64,000 nucleotides of DNA from Epiperipatus broadwayi (GCA_028023455.1 JAQFVV010006215.1:1252580-1316579); one strand, 5' to 3'; positions 11,604-24,224 are shown, numbered from the stretch's first letter. Notes: a model not told the origin generated them from the sequence alone. Program-made: numbers and translations.

Positions 11604-14097
11604 AACCTAGTGTTATTGACACTTGGTTTACTTGGCATTATTTCTGCAGGAAAACAATGCTATTCTTTAAAGAAATAAAAAGATAAAATAACAATAGTAA
11701 TAATTGATTAATAAAGTATGCTATTCACTTACTTTGGCATGTTTTGGGTGAATAACTAATAGATTTAGTAATGCAATATCATTTTTAAAAAGAACATGAA
11801 TAATTTAATTAAGATATTAATAATTAAAGCAAATTAATATAGTATAAAAACAAATATCATAAACAGTAATTGATTTTGGATGGGTAGAGGGGAAGAAGAG
11901 ATGAATGTCTTATCATAGAGAACAATAACTTCTGGTAATTCCATTTGTAGAAAATGAGTTATAAATTACTGATAATTATCATTAATTAAATGTATTTATT
12001 ATTTTTTTTTATTGTCAAATCATGTTGTAATCTATTTAAATAATACTAAAACTATATGATTGTAATAGGTTTTTCCTTTCTTTTGTTTATGTTATAATCA
12101 AATGATTATTTTTCTGGAAGAGGTCGCTAAAGTCAAGATCATTTTGACTTTGAAAAATATAGTCTGCTTTTAGTTTTCAAGGAAGGAACAGTGCTGAAAT
12201 TTGGTAACTCAATTTTTTCATTTTTATTTTGCAGAAATAAATGTAATCAAAGTAAAATTTTAATAATATAATGCGTGGCTAAATTTTTTTGATAAGACGT
12301 CCTGATTTTCTGTGCCATCTACCTATTTAAAAACCTTTTATACTTAAAAATTTATTGTCTCGCGCTAAAGTTCAAAAATGACAGATGTAACTAAAAGAGT
12401 CACGAAAAATTATATTATATCTAAATTAAAGAAGATAAATGATTTCCAAGTGAGAAATAATTATTTATTAACTTTATGTCATTTATTGATATTTTCTTGG
12501 TATAAAAAAAAAAAATAATAATAATTGAAAGAAATATTTTGAAACCAAGGAAAATCAACTAGAAACATTTTCGCGCTCTTTCTAAATATTGCCTGCCTTT
12601 ACAAGTAATGTAGTTACATACATTAAAATATGTTTTATTCACCAAGAATTGTCTGGAAATAATAATAATGATAAATAAGATTAAATTATGCACATGTATA
12701 TTTTTTTTGAAAAAAATATAAACTTTCTCAGAGTAAATATAGGAAGAGTTATATAGGGGCATTCTTACGGAGAAGTTACCGTTAAAAAATTTATAATTCC
12801 TAAAGTATGAACAAAACCAAATATCTTAGTGACTTAATGATAAAAATAAATGATATATTATATTACACATCAGTTGGAGTTAGTAAAACTTCCTATACAT
12901 GTAAATCAGCTGCAGTTATTATCAGAATAATCTCGGAAAAATTGCGCATTTTCGTCCATAAGTAAGCTAGCTAATATGAATGGTACGTATCGTCAATAAA
13001 AAAAAAATATTGTGTATGTTTATCGTCTATAGTCAAATATTCGTCTATGTTAGAAGTCTATTTTTTTCTTGGATCCCAAAATTGTAGCAGTTTAATTCAA
13101 GTAAGAATTAATCTTCAATTCTGCTATATTTTTCTTTACCTAATTTATTAAACGCACAAAATAAGAGAAAACTTTTATTTAAAGGAAATAATACCATGCA
13201 TTTATTGTTTTAAACTTGCTTTGTGAAATACGACTGGATAAAGCTCTTCACCTGGACCAATTGCTCAACAGAAAAACATTTTCTAATGAGAGAGTATGCA
13301 CTTGTTAATTAATGATTGTTTAAAACTAAGTTATAAATGATATGTATTTTTTTGTTATATCACATAGGTTAAAGTCTGTATGGTCAAGTGATATTTAATA
13401 GCCTTGTAATGACAAAGGTATGTTTTAATATAATTCTTATAGGTTGAGTTGATATTTAACACGAAAAAAAAAAAATCTATAAAATATGTTTTAATTATTA
13501 CATACAATTGTAGGTAGAAGTTTTGTATGTTAGATACGTAAAAGAAAAATATTTAGATATTTAAGGGGTGAAATAAATATTGAAAATTATCAGAAGTAAC
13601 TAAAAAAAAAAAAAAAAAAAATGCTATAACAAAATATTTCTTGTTAAAGTTTTGAAACGAATTTATACTGTATTAATTGAGGAATTTATTCCTAATTATT
13701 CTTAAATGACACATCCACTTTATTTAGTTTAAGATAGTATGCTACCAACTATTTTTGAATGTTCCTTTATTAAAATTAAAATTATTATACTTTTATTCTA
13801 TGATGTCCATTGATTTCAGATGTTGATCAAAGTATACACGGTAACATAAGTTTATTATAATCAGTGTATTTACTTATCCTGCCCAGATATAGCATTGGTA
13901 TATGCTTAATATTCGCATAGGTAATAATTATAATGTATTTATTTTTGTGGGATGAAAAATGATCTCCCCAAAAGCTTTGTTTTCCATGAGAGGAAGATTT
14001 TAAATATAATGTTCGGGTATGTTTATAGCCCAAGTGATCGATTCTCATAGATAGGACGATCAAGAATTTATCTAGCATTTAGTATGCTTCATTCGTT
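11602..14097. other. AT-rich stretch, nothing assigned
   Basis: About 2.5 kb without a recognisable gene. A run of 18-19 A lies near 13603-13621. Small frames at 12559-12762 and 13827-14078 have no familiar motif and are not called. Confidence 0.4.
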
Positions 14098-14638
14098 TAA
14101 ATCCCAGGAGAGGATTGTATTTGGTGTGTGTTCGTTGTATGCCCAAGTAAGAGGCAAGAAACCACCAAAATATTTTAATGTAGTAGATTACTTTACAGAC
14201 CTTCGTGGTTATTCCATATTCCTCATGTGAAAATAAAGATAGCTCCACCATGGAAGGTGTTGATTATTGTGCTTAATTTTGAAAGTTCGGGCAAGATAAA
14301 GGTTATATTGGAGGTGTTAGTTCCTCAAGATCCACTTTAGTATAAATAGTGCGCTAGTAACTAGGATCAATATCTGTATTGTGCTGCTAAATATTGCTAG
14401 TATTTGACAAGTAAATCAATGGAGAAAGTAATTAAAATTGCGTAGTTTAAAACGCTTATTTACTGAAGGAATATTCAAATGCAATATTTAATTCTGGTTA
14501 GTAATTAAATAATACTCATATTTAAAATTATACGTATGAATAAAATTTGTATCATAACTTAAGTTAGCATTAAGTTAAATACACAATATCTAGACTCAAG
14601 CTAATTCTTTAATTTTTTTTTTTCTTTATATATATTGA
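14098..14638 (+). other. possible 5' region of the L1/Tx1-like LINE
   Basis: 540 bp directly upstream of the LINE frame. Composition is slightly less AT-rich than farther out, and no ORF1 (gag-like) frame is visible. It could be the element's 5' untranslated region, or ordinary flank if this copy starts at the endonuclease. A target-site duplication would settle the boundary; I could not find one by eye. Confidence 0.25.
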
Positions 14639-17600
14639 ATGAAATTAAAAATATCTGGCTTAAATGTCCGTGGGCTTAACTCTGATAAAAGAGTTGATGC
14701 TCTTGCTCACTGGACAAAGAAGTTTTTGCCTCATTTAGTTTGTTTGGGAGAGACAAAATTACATATTAATTCAAATAAAAAGATAATTGACAAATTGCAC
14801 AGATTAGGCTACTTTCATTATTCTACATCTAATAGCCCATCAGCTGGGGTTGCTCTTCTTATTCCTTTCCAATCTCTGATACAAAATTTCAGAATTAGCT
14901 TTTTAAACTCTAATTTAATCTTTATAACCATTTGTATAAACTCTTTCAAATTCAATGTAGTTTTTCTCTACTTAAACAAAGATATTGGGCTCATTCATAA
15001 TCAAATACATCTCATTAATTTAGGACTTATCTCAAATCCTTTTCCTACAATTCTTCTTGGAGACTTCAACTCTACTTATGACTGTTTCAATTCAAAATTT
15101 TTACACCTTCTAAATTCTCATTTCATGTGTGCACAGGGTTTTTTCCCACATGATGCATGTTCATTTTATACAAAGAAATTTTCTTCTCTTATAGACCTAT
15201 TATATTACTCTCTGGAACTGCACTTCTTCATCAATCCATCTTTACAACCATTACCTTTCTCTGATCATCATGCTATTATGCTTGATCTGACATTAGACTT
15301 ACCCAATCAAACCTATGTACACCTTAAATCTACAATAAGAATTTTGCTAAAATCTGCTACACCAGAGGCAATTATCTCTGAAGCTTATATTTTTTTCAAG
15401 AAAATAGACATCCTAGCTCTTCCACCAGCTGAATCTTGGTTTGCTTTTATAAATATTCTTAGTTCTTTGATTTCTCATTACACCAGAAAGAATAAAGGAC
15501 CGATTGGGTTACTTAAGAAAGCAGATAGCTTAATTACAACATTGAAAGATATACCTCCAACACCAGCATCTGTACAGGTTATTATTGACCTGAAACAACA
15601 ATATGTAGAGACACACCAAATCCTAATAGACTATCTGGCTACTAAAAAGGCAAGGCTTTACCTCTCTAAACCTCATAACTTCTCAAGGAGATATATAAGG
15701 TGGGCTTTGGGTTTTCAAAGTAAGTCTAAAATTCCATCAGCAATCACAGTGAATAATATAATTTTCTCAGGTAATAGCATGATTTTACAAATTTTAAATC
15801 ATTATAAATGCAAGCTAGTAGATGTTTCACAGAATTTGGTGCCTGATACATCTATATATTCTTGTGAGACAATTCATGGTATTAGTAATGATGATATTAG
15901 AGCTAAACTCTCATCCATGCCTGATAGAATACACCCTGGAATACATGGAATACCAAAATTCATGTTCAAACATCTTGAAGCCTTCACAGTACCAATAGTG
16001 AGTAGAATGGTTGATCTACTTGCCTCAGGTCCCCTTACTATTGATCAACTCTATCCCATTGCAATGGTCCCATTTCTTAAGAGTGCTATTATCCCATCGC
16101 CTCTGGAGAACCTTAGACCAATCTCGATGACTCCATTGATTATTAAACTGATTGAAGCAATTATCAAAGATAAAATTCAAAATCTCATTCTGCCTTTTAT
16201 CTCTAGTTTTCAATTTGCAAAGAAAGGTAGTTCCACAGCTGAGGCACTCTGCCTATTCAGGTTAATTACGGATTATACAAGAAAAAATAAAAAGTCAAAG
16301 CCAATAGTTGTCCAACTTGATATTTCAGCTGCTTTTGACTCAGTCAGAATTCCTCAACTAATACATCTTCTAAGTGGTCTGAACATTCCCACAGGTATAA
16401 TGAACATCATTACTAACCTTCTATTAAACAGACATATTGCAATTTCATTAAATGGAAAAATTTCAAACTCATTCACACCTACCAAGTCGATTCCACAGGG
16501 TTCTCCTCTTAGTCCCTTACTCTTCATTCTATATATAAATCCATTCCTTAAATCTTTAGAGATGAATCTTCCTGGATTGTACATTCCTGGTATCAATAAA
16601 TCCATTCAGCACATATCCTACATGGATGATGTGGCAGTGTTCTTACCCTCTAGAAAATTCATACCGAAACTAATTCAAATTATGGACAATTTCACCATAG
16701 AGTCAGGTCTTGCGTTTAACCTTAGAAAATCTGCTGTATGGAGACTTTCATCTGGAAAATCCATTCCATCCTTTTTCACAGCTATGCCACAAAAATTTTT
16801 GGGTTTACCAATGAGTCTCTCTCATGCAGCAATGAGGAAATTAATACAAGACACTATCATGAATTCTGCAAGAAAAATAATTGATTCACTTTCAAAAGTT
16901 TATACATCATTATTTGCAAAAACAGCCCTACTCAACATGTTACTGTTCCCCAGAATTGCTTACTACATGCCGTTCATTAAATTTTCATCAAAATTTATCC
17001 AGAATATAAACTCTCTTTGCTCTAGATTAATGTGGAAGGGTAAAACTGTTGCTATTAGCTTAAGAAGAGTGCAGAGACCAACAAGACTTAATGGCTTGTC
17101 ACTGCATTCACTTCATGTTCTTTGTCTACAGAAATCAAATAACCTCATTACAAGACTTAATGGGATTTTTCCTGATGACTCACCTTTTCTATCTATTCAT
17201 CCTACAGATACTCCACCTCCAATTAATGATGGTTGGCTGACACAAGTCTTAATTGACATTTCAAAAATTCTCACACCTTTAACTCAATTAAAACCAACGA
17301 AACTTCGTTATTGGGATGCCTATCTTCTTTTTTTTTTCAACAATTATCCCAGATCATAGCATTCTCACCTGTACAAACTTTGCCATTATAAAGAAATATA
17401 AAAGATGTAATCTAGAGCCAAAATATTTGGACTTTCTTCTAAAGCTAAATCTCAATGCCCTTCCAACAAGCCACTTTCTTGTGATGTATAGAGGTTTTTC
17501 ATCTTTGGACCCTGTTTGCTCACTCTGCCATAGGGAGGATGATACCATATTTCACATTTTCAACAATTGTTCCTCTCTTCAGGGCTGTAGAATATTGATT

Positions 17601-17852
17601 AATAAAATTTATACACCAAAACATCCAATTATCAACACACTCATAAAAGGTTTTGCTTATGGGGATTTTGCAATTATAAGAAGTGCAACTTTCATCACTT
17701 TCTGTCTATGGTTTGTCAGATGCTTCATAATCTTCAAGTCTGTTATACCTGATCCAACATTAATTTTTTTACAAAAAATTAAAAGATATCAAAGAAAGAG
17801 ATTTGAAGTTAGCTCCTCACCTAATAGCAAATTCCACATGGAATCTTATTAA
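14639..17852 (+). CDS. L1/Tx1-like LINE: endonuclease-reverse transcriptase, one frameshift
   Basis: The best-preserved retrotransposon in the window. The first 906 codons run to 17359. The APE-type endonuclease spans about residues 1-225 with LNVRGLN (N9), LGETKL (E38), LLGDFNST (D142, N144) and FSDHH (D209, H210), all expected active-site residues. The reverse transcriptase follows with LRPISMTP (about 492), QLDISAAFD (D561), IPQGSPLSPLLF and SYMDD (D663, D664), so the catalytic triad is intact. At a run of ten T (17328-17337) the frame slips. The protein continues in the next frame to 17852 and carries LEPKYLDFLLKLNLNALP and a zinc knuckle, C-X2-C-X8-H-X4-C, starting with the cysteine codon at 17517. 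The joined product would be about 1,065 residues. Zinc knuckle, YMDD box and a poly(A) tail at about 17962 suit an L1/Tx1-like clade. Two more copies lie at 28709-30035 and 30757-31916. The single break could be a real mutation or a homopolymer sequencing error. Confidence 0.85.
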
Positions 17853-17970
17853 TATTGGACATTAAGTAATTTAATGGTTTATAAATGTATTGCCAAATTT
17901 AATGTTATTTTATATTTTTTTCTTTATTGTAAACATAGTTAAATAAACCTGTTTTTGATAATAAAAAAAA
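17853..17970 (+). other. LINE 3' untranslated tail with short poly(A)
   Basis: Contains TTAAATAAACCTGTTTTTGA followed by an A-rich tail at about 17960-17970. The third copy of the family ends in a closely similar phrase, TAAAGTTTGTTTTTGATT plus A run, at about 31896-31921, which supports this as the true 3' end. Confidence 0.65.
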
Positions 17971-19645
17971 GTTAAATGTAAGATGGTAATTGTAACTTCT
18001 GATAACTGGCCTATAATTAGAATAGGTTATCCCATTAAAGACCATAAATAAAGTAAATGTATTAGAAATAAATTTAATATTTTGCGTATTGCATATGATG
18101 GGATTAATCATTTAAAAAAAAAAAACAGAAATAGTTAGTCAATAATTTTGAATAAAAGCTTCTACAAGGTTACCAAAATTTAATAAACAATGTATTGGTA
18201 ATGAAATGTACTTTTAGTTAATCAATCCATATGATTGCATACAGGAGAAGTAGTAACCTCTAGTCCATAACCAAAAGAGTATACAGATTAATGTCAGTTA
18301 TATTTTATATTTTTGTATTACTATGGGATTATTGAATAAATGTTCATATATTTTTTTTTGTGATAATAATAAATTATAGTCTTGTTAAAATTTGTTGTAG
18401 ATTCATTTTTTTTGTTTTTATATGCTAAATATAAGTGTTTGCACAATATTTGCAAAACCTTTTCTTGAGTCCGAAATCATTCCAAATTCTTAAAAACTTA
18501 ATATACCAGATAAATAAAGTTGAGCAGATCGGAATATGTCATTATATTTTAGTTTAATGATAATTATTTATGGAGTTGAAAACTTAAGACTAAACATCCA
18601 CCTTTGTGTAAAGAAAAAAAAAATGAATTTATTCCCAAACCATTAACTTTGGTTGCACATTATTCCATTCCCATTTAGTTAAATTGTCTAAGTAATAAAT
18701 CTTAGTTATATTATTGTGTTGTCATGGATGATGGAAGGACACAAAAAGCACCCTTGTCTTTTTATTATTCTGACTGAGATTCTAAAAAAAAAAAAAAAAA
18801 GGCTGTGTTATTCAAAATTATACGTCATTATTGAATAGAATTATCATCTCTTTAAATAATATAGCAGTTGATATGAGAGATGAAGACACATTGAATTTAA
18901 GTAAAATAAATGTTTCCTATAGCCTACCAGAATGCCAGTCATATGCGACAACACAATACTGCCGAGCATTTCCTTACATGAAACAAAGAACCCTGAGATT
19001 AATATTATTATAATTATTCTTTAAATTAATAAGTGATCAATTATTGTTGTTATTATAATCGTGGCATGGCTTAAGAGAATTGAATGTACAATTGTATTAT
19101 ATGAAAAGTATTTTAGATCATATTGGCAAAATAATGGATATGTTGCTTTATTTTGGGTTGCCTTAATAACAACCTGAAAAATTGGTGTCTAAGTGCAAAC
19201 TAAACTAATAAATAATTACGGAATAAAAAGAGGTTATAAATATTGGGTTAGAATATATATATATTGTAATATAGAGCTCAAACCTGGGTAGGTACAATAT
19301 ATAGTCAAGCAATAATAAATAATTTTATATAATAAAGTTGGAAAACCTCATAGTATTGTAATAATGCCTTTGTTATGAGTTGGATTCAAATTCTGCTCAG
19401 CTAAACTTTTTTTAAATTGCAAAAAGGTCAAGCAAAATGTGAAAAAAAATTCAGGTTATCAGATTAGAGTTTTTTTAGGTGGATGATCCACAATTATTTC
19501 AGCTGACCATCCAGTAATAATCAGTAAAAAGGTATCTAGCTATTCTTATCTAATAAATAAAAAAAGGATGAAAAATGCTTAGTTAATTAGCAATATGGGA
19601 CTTTTTTTTGTTGCTTTACTACAGAAATTTTACATAAAACATATT
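17971..19645. other. AT-rich stretch, nothing assigned
   Basis: No repeat family or gene recognised. A 60-codon frame at 18831-19013 without known motif, preceded by a run of 17-18 A, is not called. Confidence 0.4.
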
Positions 19646-19730
19646 AGCACAGACTTTCACATAAGCCACCACTTTCCACACTATCTCATAACACTGATAC
19701 ACTTGAACACATATATGTTGAAAAGATAAA

Positions 19731-19787
19731 TAATCACCAATATATGTATTTCATGCTAAAAGAGCAATCATTGGTTGATCCAGATTA
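19731..19787 (-). ncRNA. degraded hammerhead-like motif, family A
   Basis: Minus-strand counterpart of the motif at 20238-20294. The conserved CTGATGA core reads CCAATGA, stem II is TTGCT/AGCAT and the GAAATAC box is intact. With the core altered it is probably inactive. Confidence 0.5.
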
Positions 19788-20237
19788 CCATCGCTACACA
19801 TATATCTATAAGTGCTCAGATATATATTAAGATAGCCAAACCTCACACTTTAATGGATAGGCTTCAATCTACTCCACACTTTAACTCTTCAACCATCCAT
19901 CCAATTGAAAATCTGATGATGGAATGCTCAAAGGCCACCCTGAGGCCGAGATTCTTGTCACACCCATGTGGACCTAAGGTCAGTCTGACCCCTCATGTAC
20001 AGGATATAATCCATTTAATACATATACAAGGGATTGGCAGACATCTCTAGGTCCACATGGGTGTGACAAGAATCTCAGCCTCAAGGTGACCTTTGAGCAT
20101 TCCATCATCAGATTTTCAATTGGATGGGTGGTTGAAGAGTTGGAGTGTGAAGTAGATTGAAGCCTGTCCATTAAAGTGTGAGGTTTGGCTATCTTAATAT
20201 ATGTCTGAGCACTTATAGCATATATGTGTACAGATGG

Positions 20238-20294
20238 TAATCTGGACCAACTGATGATTGCTGGTTTAGCATGAAATATGTATATTGGTGATTA
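20238..20294 (+). ncRNA. type I hammerhead ribozyme candidate, family A
   Basis: All parts of a hammerhead can be placed. Stem I strands are ACCAA (20246-20250) with TTGGT (20285-20289), then a bulge TGG and an outer helix TAATC (20238-20242) with GATTA (20290-20294). Core CTGATGA is at 20251-20257. Stem II is TGCT, loop GGTTT, AGCA at 20259-20271, with a U-U opposition next to the core. GAA is at 20273-20275. Stem III is a short palindrome, ATATGTAT (20276-20283). The cleavage triplet AUA places the cut after 20284, satisfying the NUH rule. The weak points are the U-U pair at the base of stem II and the very short stem III. Short stem III is known from animal satellite hammerheads, which may cut as dimers. 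Confidence 0.7.
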
Positions 20295-20437
20295 TTTATC
20301 TTTTCAACATATATATGTTCAAGTGTAACAGTGTTATGAGATAGTGTGGAAAGTGGTGAGTCATGTGAAAGTCTGTGCTCATATACCCTATATATTACAT
20401 ATATAAACACAGGTATATAATAAGCCTGTGTGTCTCA

Positions 20438-20706
20438 GATTTAAGACATGTACTTAGGATAATTTATCTAGATAGCTCTATAATAATATATGCTTTGTAA
20501 TGAAATTTAACACAGGTTATAACATGTAAAGTGCAATGTTAATGTATTGATAGTCACCACTGTAAAATTTCAGAATAAATTTATGTAGAGAGATTAAAAT
20601 TTTTGACGTCTAGCACTTAGTAACCTTCAATTCAGAAATATGTTTTTAATTTCTTTTATTTTCCTATCTTTAAAAATGAATAAGCATCTAATACAAATAA
20701 TGATTA
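20438..20706. other. spacer
   Basis: AT-rich with no recognised feature. Confidence 0.4.
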
Positions 20707-20830
<124 letters not shown>

Positions 20831-21014
20831 TAATATTTTACTGTAATTTTATTCTGCCATTACATATAATATTCCATTGAAGAAAAAAATTATCTCATGG
20901 TTAACTTCAAATAATAATTGGAATAAATTTAATATTAAATAATAACTGTTTATATTTCAATAGTTATTTTTTTCTCTTTTAATTGATAATCTTATTATTT
21001 TATATAAATTTAAT

Positions 21015-21656
21015 GTAATAACTGAAACACACAGGCTTATTATATACCTGTGTTTATATATGTAATATATAGGGTGGAATACGTATTATGGTGATTATTT
21101 ATCTTTTCAACATATATGTGTTCAAGTGTATCAGTGTTATGAGATAGTGTGGAGAGTGGTGGGTCGTGGGAAAGTCTGTGCTCATATACCCTATATATTA
21201 CATATATAAACACAGGTATATAATAAGCCTGTGTGTTTCAGTTATTACATAGTAGAGATGTCTGCCCATCCCTTGTATATGTATTAAATGGATTATGTCC
21301 TATACATGAGAGGTCAGATTGACCTATGGTCAACATGGGTGTGACAAGAATATTGGCCTCAGGATGGCCTTTGAGCATTCCACCATCAGATTTTCAATTG
21401 GATGGACAGTTGAAGAGTTGGAGTATGGAGTAGATTGAAGCCTGTCCATTAAGTATGAAGATTGTCTATCTTAATATATATCTGAGCACTTATAGCATAT
21501 ATGTGTTGAGATGATAATCAGGACCAACTGCTGATTTCTGGTTTAGCATGAAATACGTATATTGGTGATTATTTATCTTTTCAACATATATGTGTTCAAG
21601 TGTATCAGTGTTATGAGATAGTGTGAAGAGTGGTGAGTCGTGTGAAAGTCTGTGCC
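21015..21656 (+). repeat. family A hammerhead repeat, just over one tandem unit
   Basis: A short inverted piece (21015-21074) faces its match at about 21188-21247, both around ACACAGGTATATAATAAGCC. From 21076 the plus-strand unit runs from the partial hammerhead 3' side through GTGTGACAAGAAT, TTTGAGCATTCCACCATCAG and GATTGAAGCCTGTCCATTAA to a second hammerhead at 21515-21571, ending near 21656. GGTGATTATTTAT occurs at 21090 and again at 21564, exactly 474 bp apart, the same period as at the window end. Confidence 0.85.
21515..21571 (+). ncRNA. hammerhead-like motif with core change, family A
   Basis: Stem I ACCAA/TTGGT and outer TAATC/GATTA are intact. The core reads CTGCTGA, a change at an invariant adenine. 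Stem II is weakened (TTTCT against AGCAT). GAAATACGTATA is intact. Probably inactive. Confidence 0.55.
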
Positions 21657-23042
21657 CTATATATAAGTTTAATGTATATATTAATTTTTATTATCTCTAT
21701 TAATTCCACGCGTAATTTTTTCTTCATGTGGAGTTTATTGTAAACGGTAAATAAACAAATTATTATTATCGTCATCGTCATTATTATTATTATCATTATT
21801 ATTATTTATAATATAGTCTGTTTTTTTTCTAGCTGAAAATCAATCCAAGAATTTTTAGCTTCTCAAGCCATCATTCTATTAGTGTGCTAAGTGAGACAAC
21901 CCAGGGGTGAACACAGTGAAATTCAAGATGATGATAATATTAATAAGAATAATTCAATGGCGTTATTGCTTCGGAGGTTTTAAGATGTTCTGGACGTTCC
22001 ATACCAGCAATCTTTCCAAGGAACTTATACTCCAAAGTTTGGCACTCTATCACTTCACTAAACTATGCAAGATGGTTCCTTTATTTGTTGTTTACCTTAC
22101 TTTGTTGTTTACATTGTTTATCTGGATTTCTGATTTGATTCCAGATAAGCAAAGCAAAAAAAAAATATTTATTTCATCAACCGAAAGTATTGCTCTCTAT
22201 CCATCACATTGGGGCTCAAACGTTGAAGATATAGAGGTTAATAAAAATTATTTCAGTTCTTTTCTCTTAGAATAGAACTATTATTTTTTTTCATAATCGT
22301 TAATGCTTGTTGTTTTAACAATAAATTATTTTAATTGTTCTTCGCAGATATCTTTTTTAAGATAATCCTACTGTTTATTTTCATTGTCAATAATTTAAAC
22401 TTCTACATCTAATAACTACTATAGAAACTCCCATTGATTTTTCACCTAGAAAATTGAGGTTTATTGTACGATTGAGTGACAGATGTAAAAATTTAGATTT
22501 GAGACTGCAATAACTAAAAAAAAAAGAGAGAAAATGCCCAATTTAATCTATTATTGACCTATAATAAAAAGCTCTTGAGAGGTTCTTTGTGAAAAGGCTT
22601 TGTTAGCAGTATTGGTTTTTACTATATATATATTTTTCAAATCTATTTGATTATCTTTTAAAGAATTTCTATATTTGTCTGTTTTACTGTTAGAAATATC
22701 TTTTTTTTTTTAAATCTAAAGCAAAATAATTTTTCTGATTTAAAAAAAAAAGCATTGTAAAATATCAATTAAATTATATAATTGAATTAACAAATGTTAT
22801 AGTAAAAATCTGCTTAACAACAATATGTATTCTGTTCCAAATTCAACACTGCAAGTTGGGTAATTAATAGATACCAGATAGCAAAGTGGATTTGATCCTT
22901 AAAGTGTTTTTTAATTATTGGTTTTAATTATTGAGAAGTAATGGATTATATATGACTACCCAGTGACAACTTTATGATTGCAAACATTTTAATTCAAGGC
23001 AATTAGCTTGCATATCTAATGATGATATTTGGTCATTGGTGC
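21657..23042. other. stretch with one unassigned 122-codon frame
   Basis: An open frame at 21907-22275 on the plus strand has only a GTG at its start, a hydrophobic stretch (MVPLFVVYLTLLFTLFIW) and no domain I recognise. A T-rich tract ending in CTAG lies 80 bp upstream and could be a splice acceptor. I cannot tell a real exon from chance. A short ATT/ATC run lies at about 21762-21808. Nothing else seen. Confidence 0.3.
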
Positions 23043-23646
23043 CGATTTAGTTTGCGCTCATGGTCATTTTGAAATCTAAAAACCACCGCTGATAGATCCA
23101 ACTGATAAATGACATAAATATTGAATGAAAGTACTTTAAATTCATATTTTAGAAATTATATGCTAGTAAAAATAATATGCTTTATTTATTTTATATGGAC
23201 ATATAGTATAACTTTTAGTATTTGGAAATTATAAGCTTGGTTTAATCAGACTTAAACCACTAAACATCACATGATCACTATCTCATACTAGCATATAATT
23301 GTTATTAAACAATTCAAAACAAAGCAAAACTCTCCATATAGTAGTGCCATCTTGTGCATATGCCTTCTGGCATCCAAGATGGCACTACTATATGGAGAGT
23401 TTTGCTTTGTTTTGAATTGTTTAATCAGACTTCTGTAACTTTTGGATGATAACTGATATCGGCCATACTATCCTTCTCACTCTCTGCAAATTCCAGCATT
23501 TTGCACCATCATATTTTTAAAAATCCATACTAAAATAAAGCATATTATTTTTACTAGTTCATAATTTCTAAAATATGAATTTAAAGTACTTGTGTCAGCG
23601 GTGGTTTTTAGATCTCAAAATGGCCATGAGCGCAAACTAAATTGGG
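23043..23646. repeat. nested foldback element
   Basis: Outer arms: 23043-23188 and 23531-23646, both built around TTTAGTTTGCGCTCATGG and AGTACTTTAAATTCATATTT. The left arm has about 37 extra bases. Inside is a family B piece (from about 23255, containing ACATCACATGATCACT) ending in a perfect inverted repeat at 23304-23354 and 23375-23425. The hAT remnant begins about 100 bp to the right. The outer arms may be ends of that or another DNA transposon into which family B inserted. Confidence 0.8.
23304..23425. repeat. perfect 51-bp inverted repeat, 20-nt loop (family B)
   Basis: Left 23304-23354 and right 23375-23425 are exact reverse complements through AAAACTCTCCATATAGTAGT. The loop includes GCCTTCTGGCATC, also found in other family B copies. 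Perfect arms imply recent formation or gene conversion. Confidence 0.95.
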
Positions 23647-23739
23647 TGGGTGTGTCAACTATAAATAAACTTGATGACACTTATTTTAAAAACTTTAAAA
23701 GAATGTTACAATCTACAAATTCATTAAAATGATAGTGAT

Positions 23740-24113
23740 AATAATAAAGACATAAATGGAGAAGAGTTGTGTGAAGAACTATGTTTAAAAACTTATTTTT
23801 AAGTGAATTATCTTAATTCAAAAACCCACTGGATGTTCTAAGTTATATTCATGAAAATGATTTGATCATTTCATTCCCAAATTTAAGCATATCATTAAGA
23901 ATATTATTAATTCTTCTTATAAGTATATCTAGTGTAAAGAGATCATTTTTGAAGTTAAAAATCATAAAAAATTATTTACGTTCAACAATGGCACAAGTTT
24001 GGTTGATAAAATTGTCAATGATAGTGACAGAGAATAACATATGCAATATTCTAAATGTTGATGATATTGTATCTCAATTCACTTCTGTAAAAGCTCAGAA
24101 AGTAAGTTTATAA
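23740..24113 (+). pseudogene. hAT-superfamily transposase, C-terminal dimerisation region
   Basis: Fragment of a hAT transposase of the ZMYM/ZBED-like type. The readable part starts with DKDINGEELCEEL, then in another frame LDVLSYIHENDLIISFPNLS, continuing in the last frame as ISLRILLILLISISSVKRSFLKLKIIKNYLRS (block at about 23880-23980). This follows the hAT C-terminal pattern FPNLSIALRILL...ASAERSFSKLKLIKTYLRSTM. It ends with a natural-looking stop after TSVKAQKVSL at 24113. The SAERSF motif reads SVKRSF. The N-terminal zinc finger and catalytic core are absent, so this is a remnant. Assignment is by motif recognition. Confidence 0.8.
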
Positions 24114-24224
24114 TTATGTAATAATTAGAGGGAATTTAAATATAGACCTTTAAGATTTTTTCAGCTATCAACTCCATCTTATATAACAAATACACATGAC
24201 CACATAATGTGAAAAAGTTAAATG

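Larger units (their letters stand above)
19646..20437. repeat. large palindrome of two hammerhead-bearing family A units
   Basis: Left arm 19646-19978 and right arm 20046-20379 are inverted copies of about 333 bp with scattered mismatches. The right arm is a family A unit read on the plus strand and continues to about 20437, ending in the small palindrome ACACAGGTATATAATAAGCC. The left arm is a minus-strand unit that extends through the centre to about 20045. Both units have their 3' ends outward. Each carries a hammerhead-like motif, at 20238-20294 (+) and 19731-19787 (-). The protein-like frames here are shadows of the repeat. Confidence 0.9.

Noticed and set aside
16025-16605. Minus-strand frames within the 14.6-kb LINE
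   Set aside because: Antisense shadows of the reverse transcriptase.
19775-20171. Two overlapping 60-90-codon frames containing MDRLQST.HFNSSTIHPIENLM on both strands
   Set aside because: Their near identity on opposite strands comes from the palindrome; they lie in noncoding family A repeats.
21907-22275. 122-codon frame as a host exon
   Set aside because: Only a GTG at the start, no recognisable domain, and AT-rich chance frames of this length occur. Kept as a remark only.
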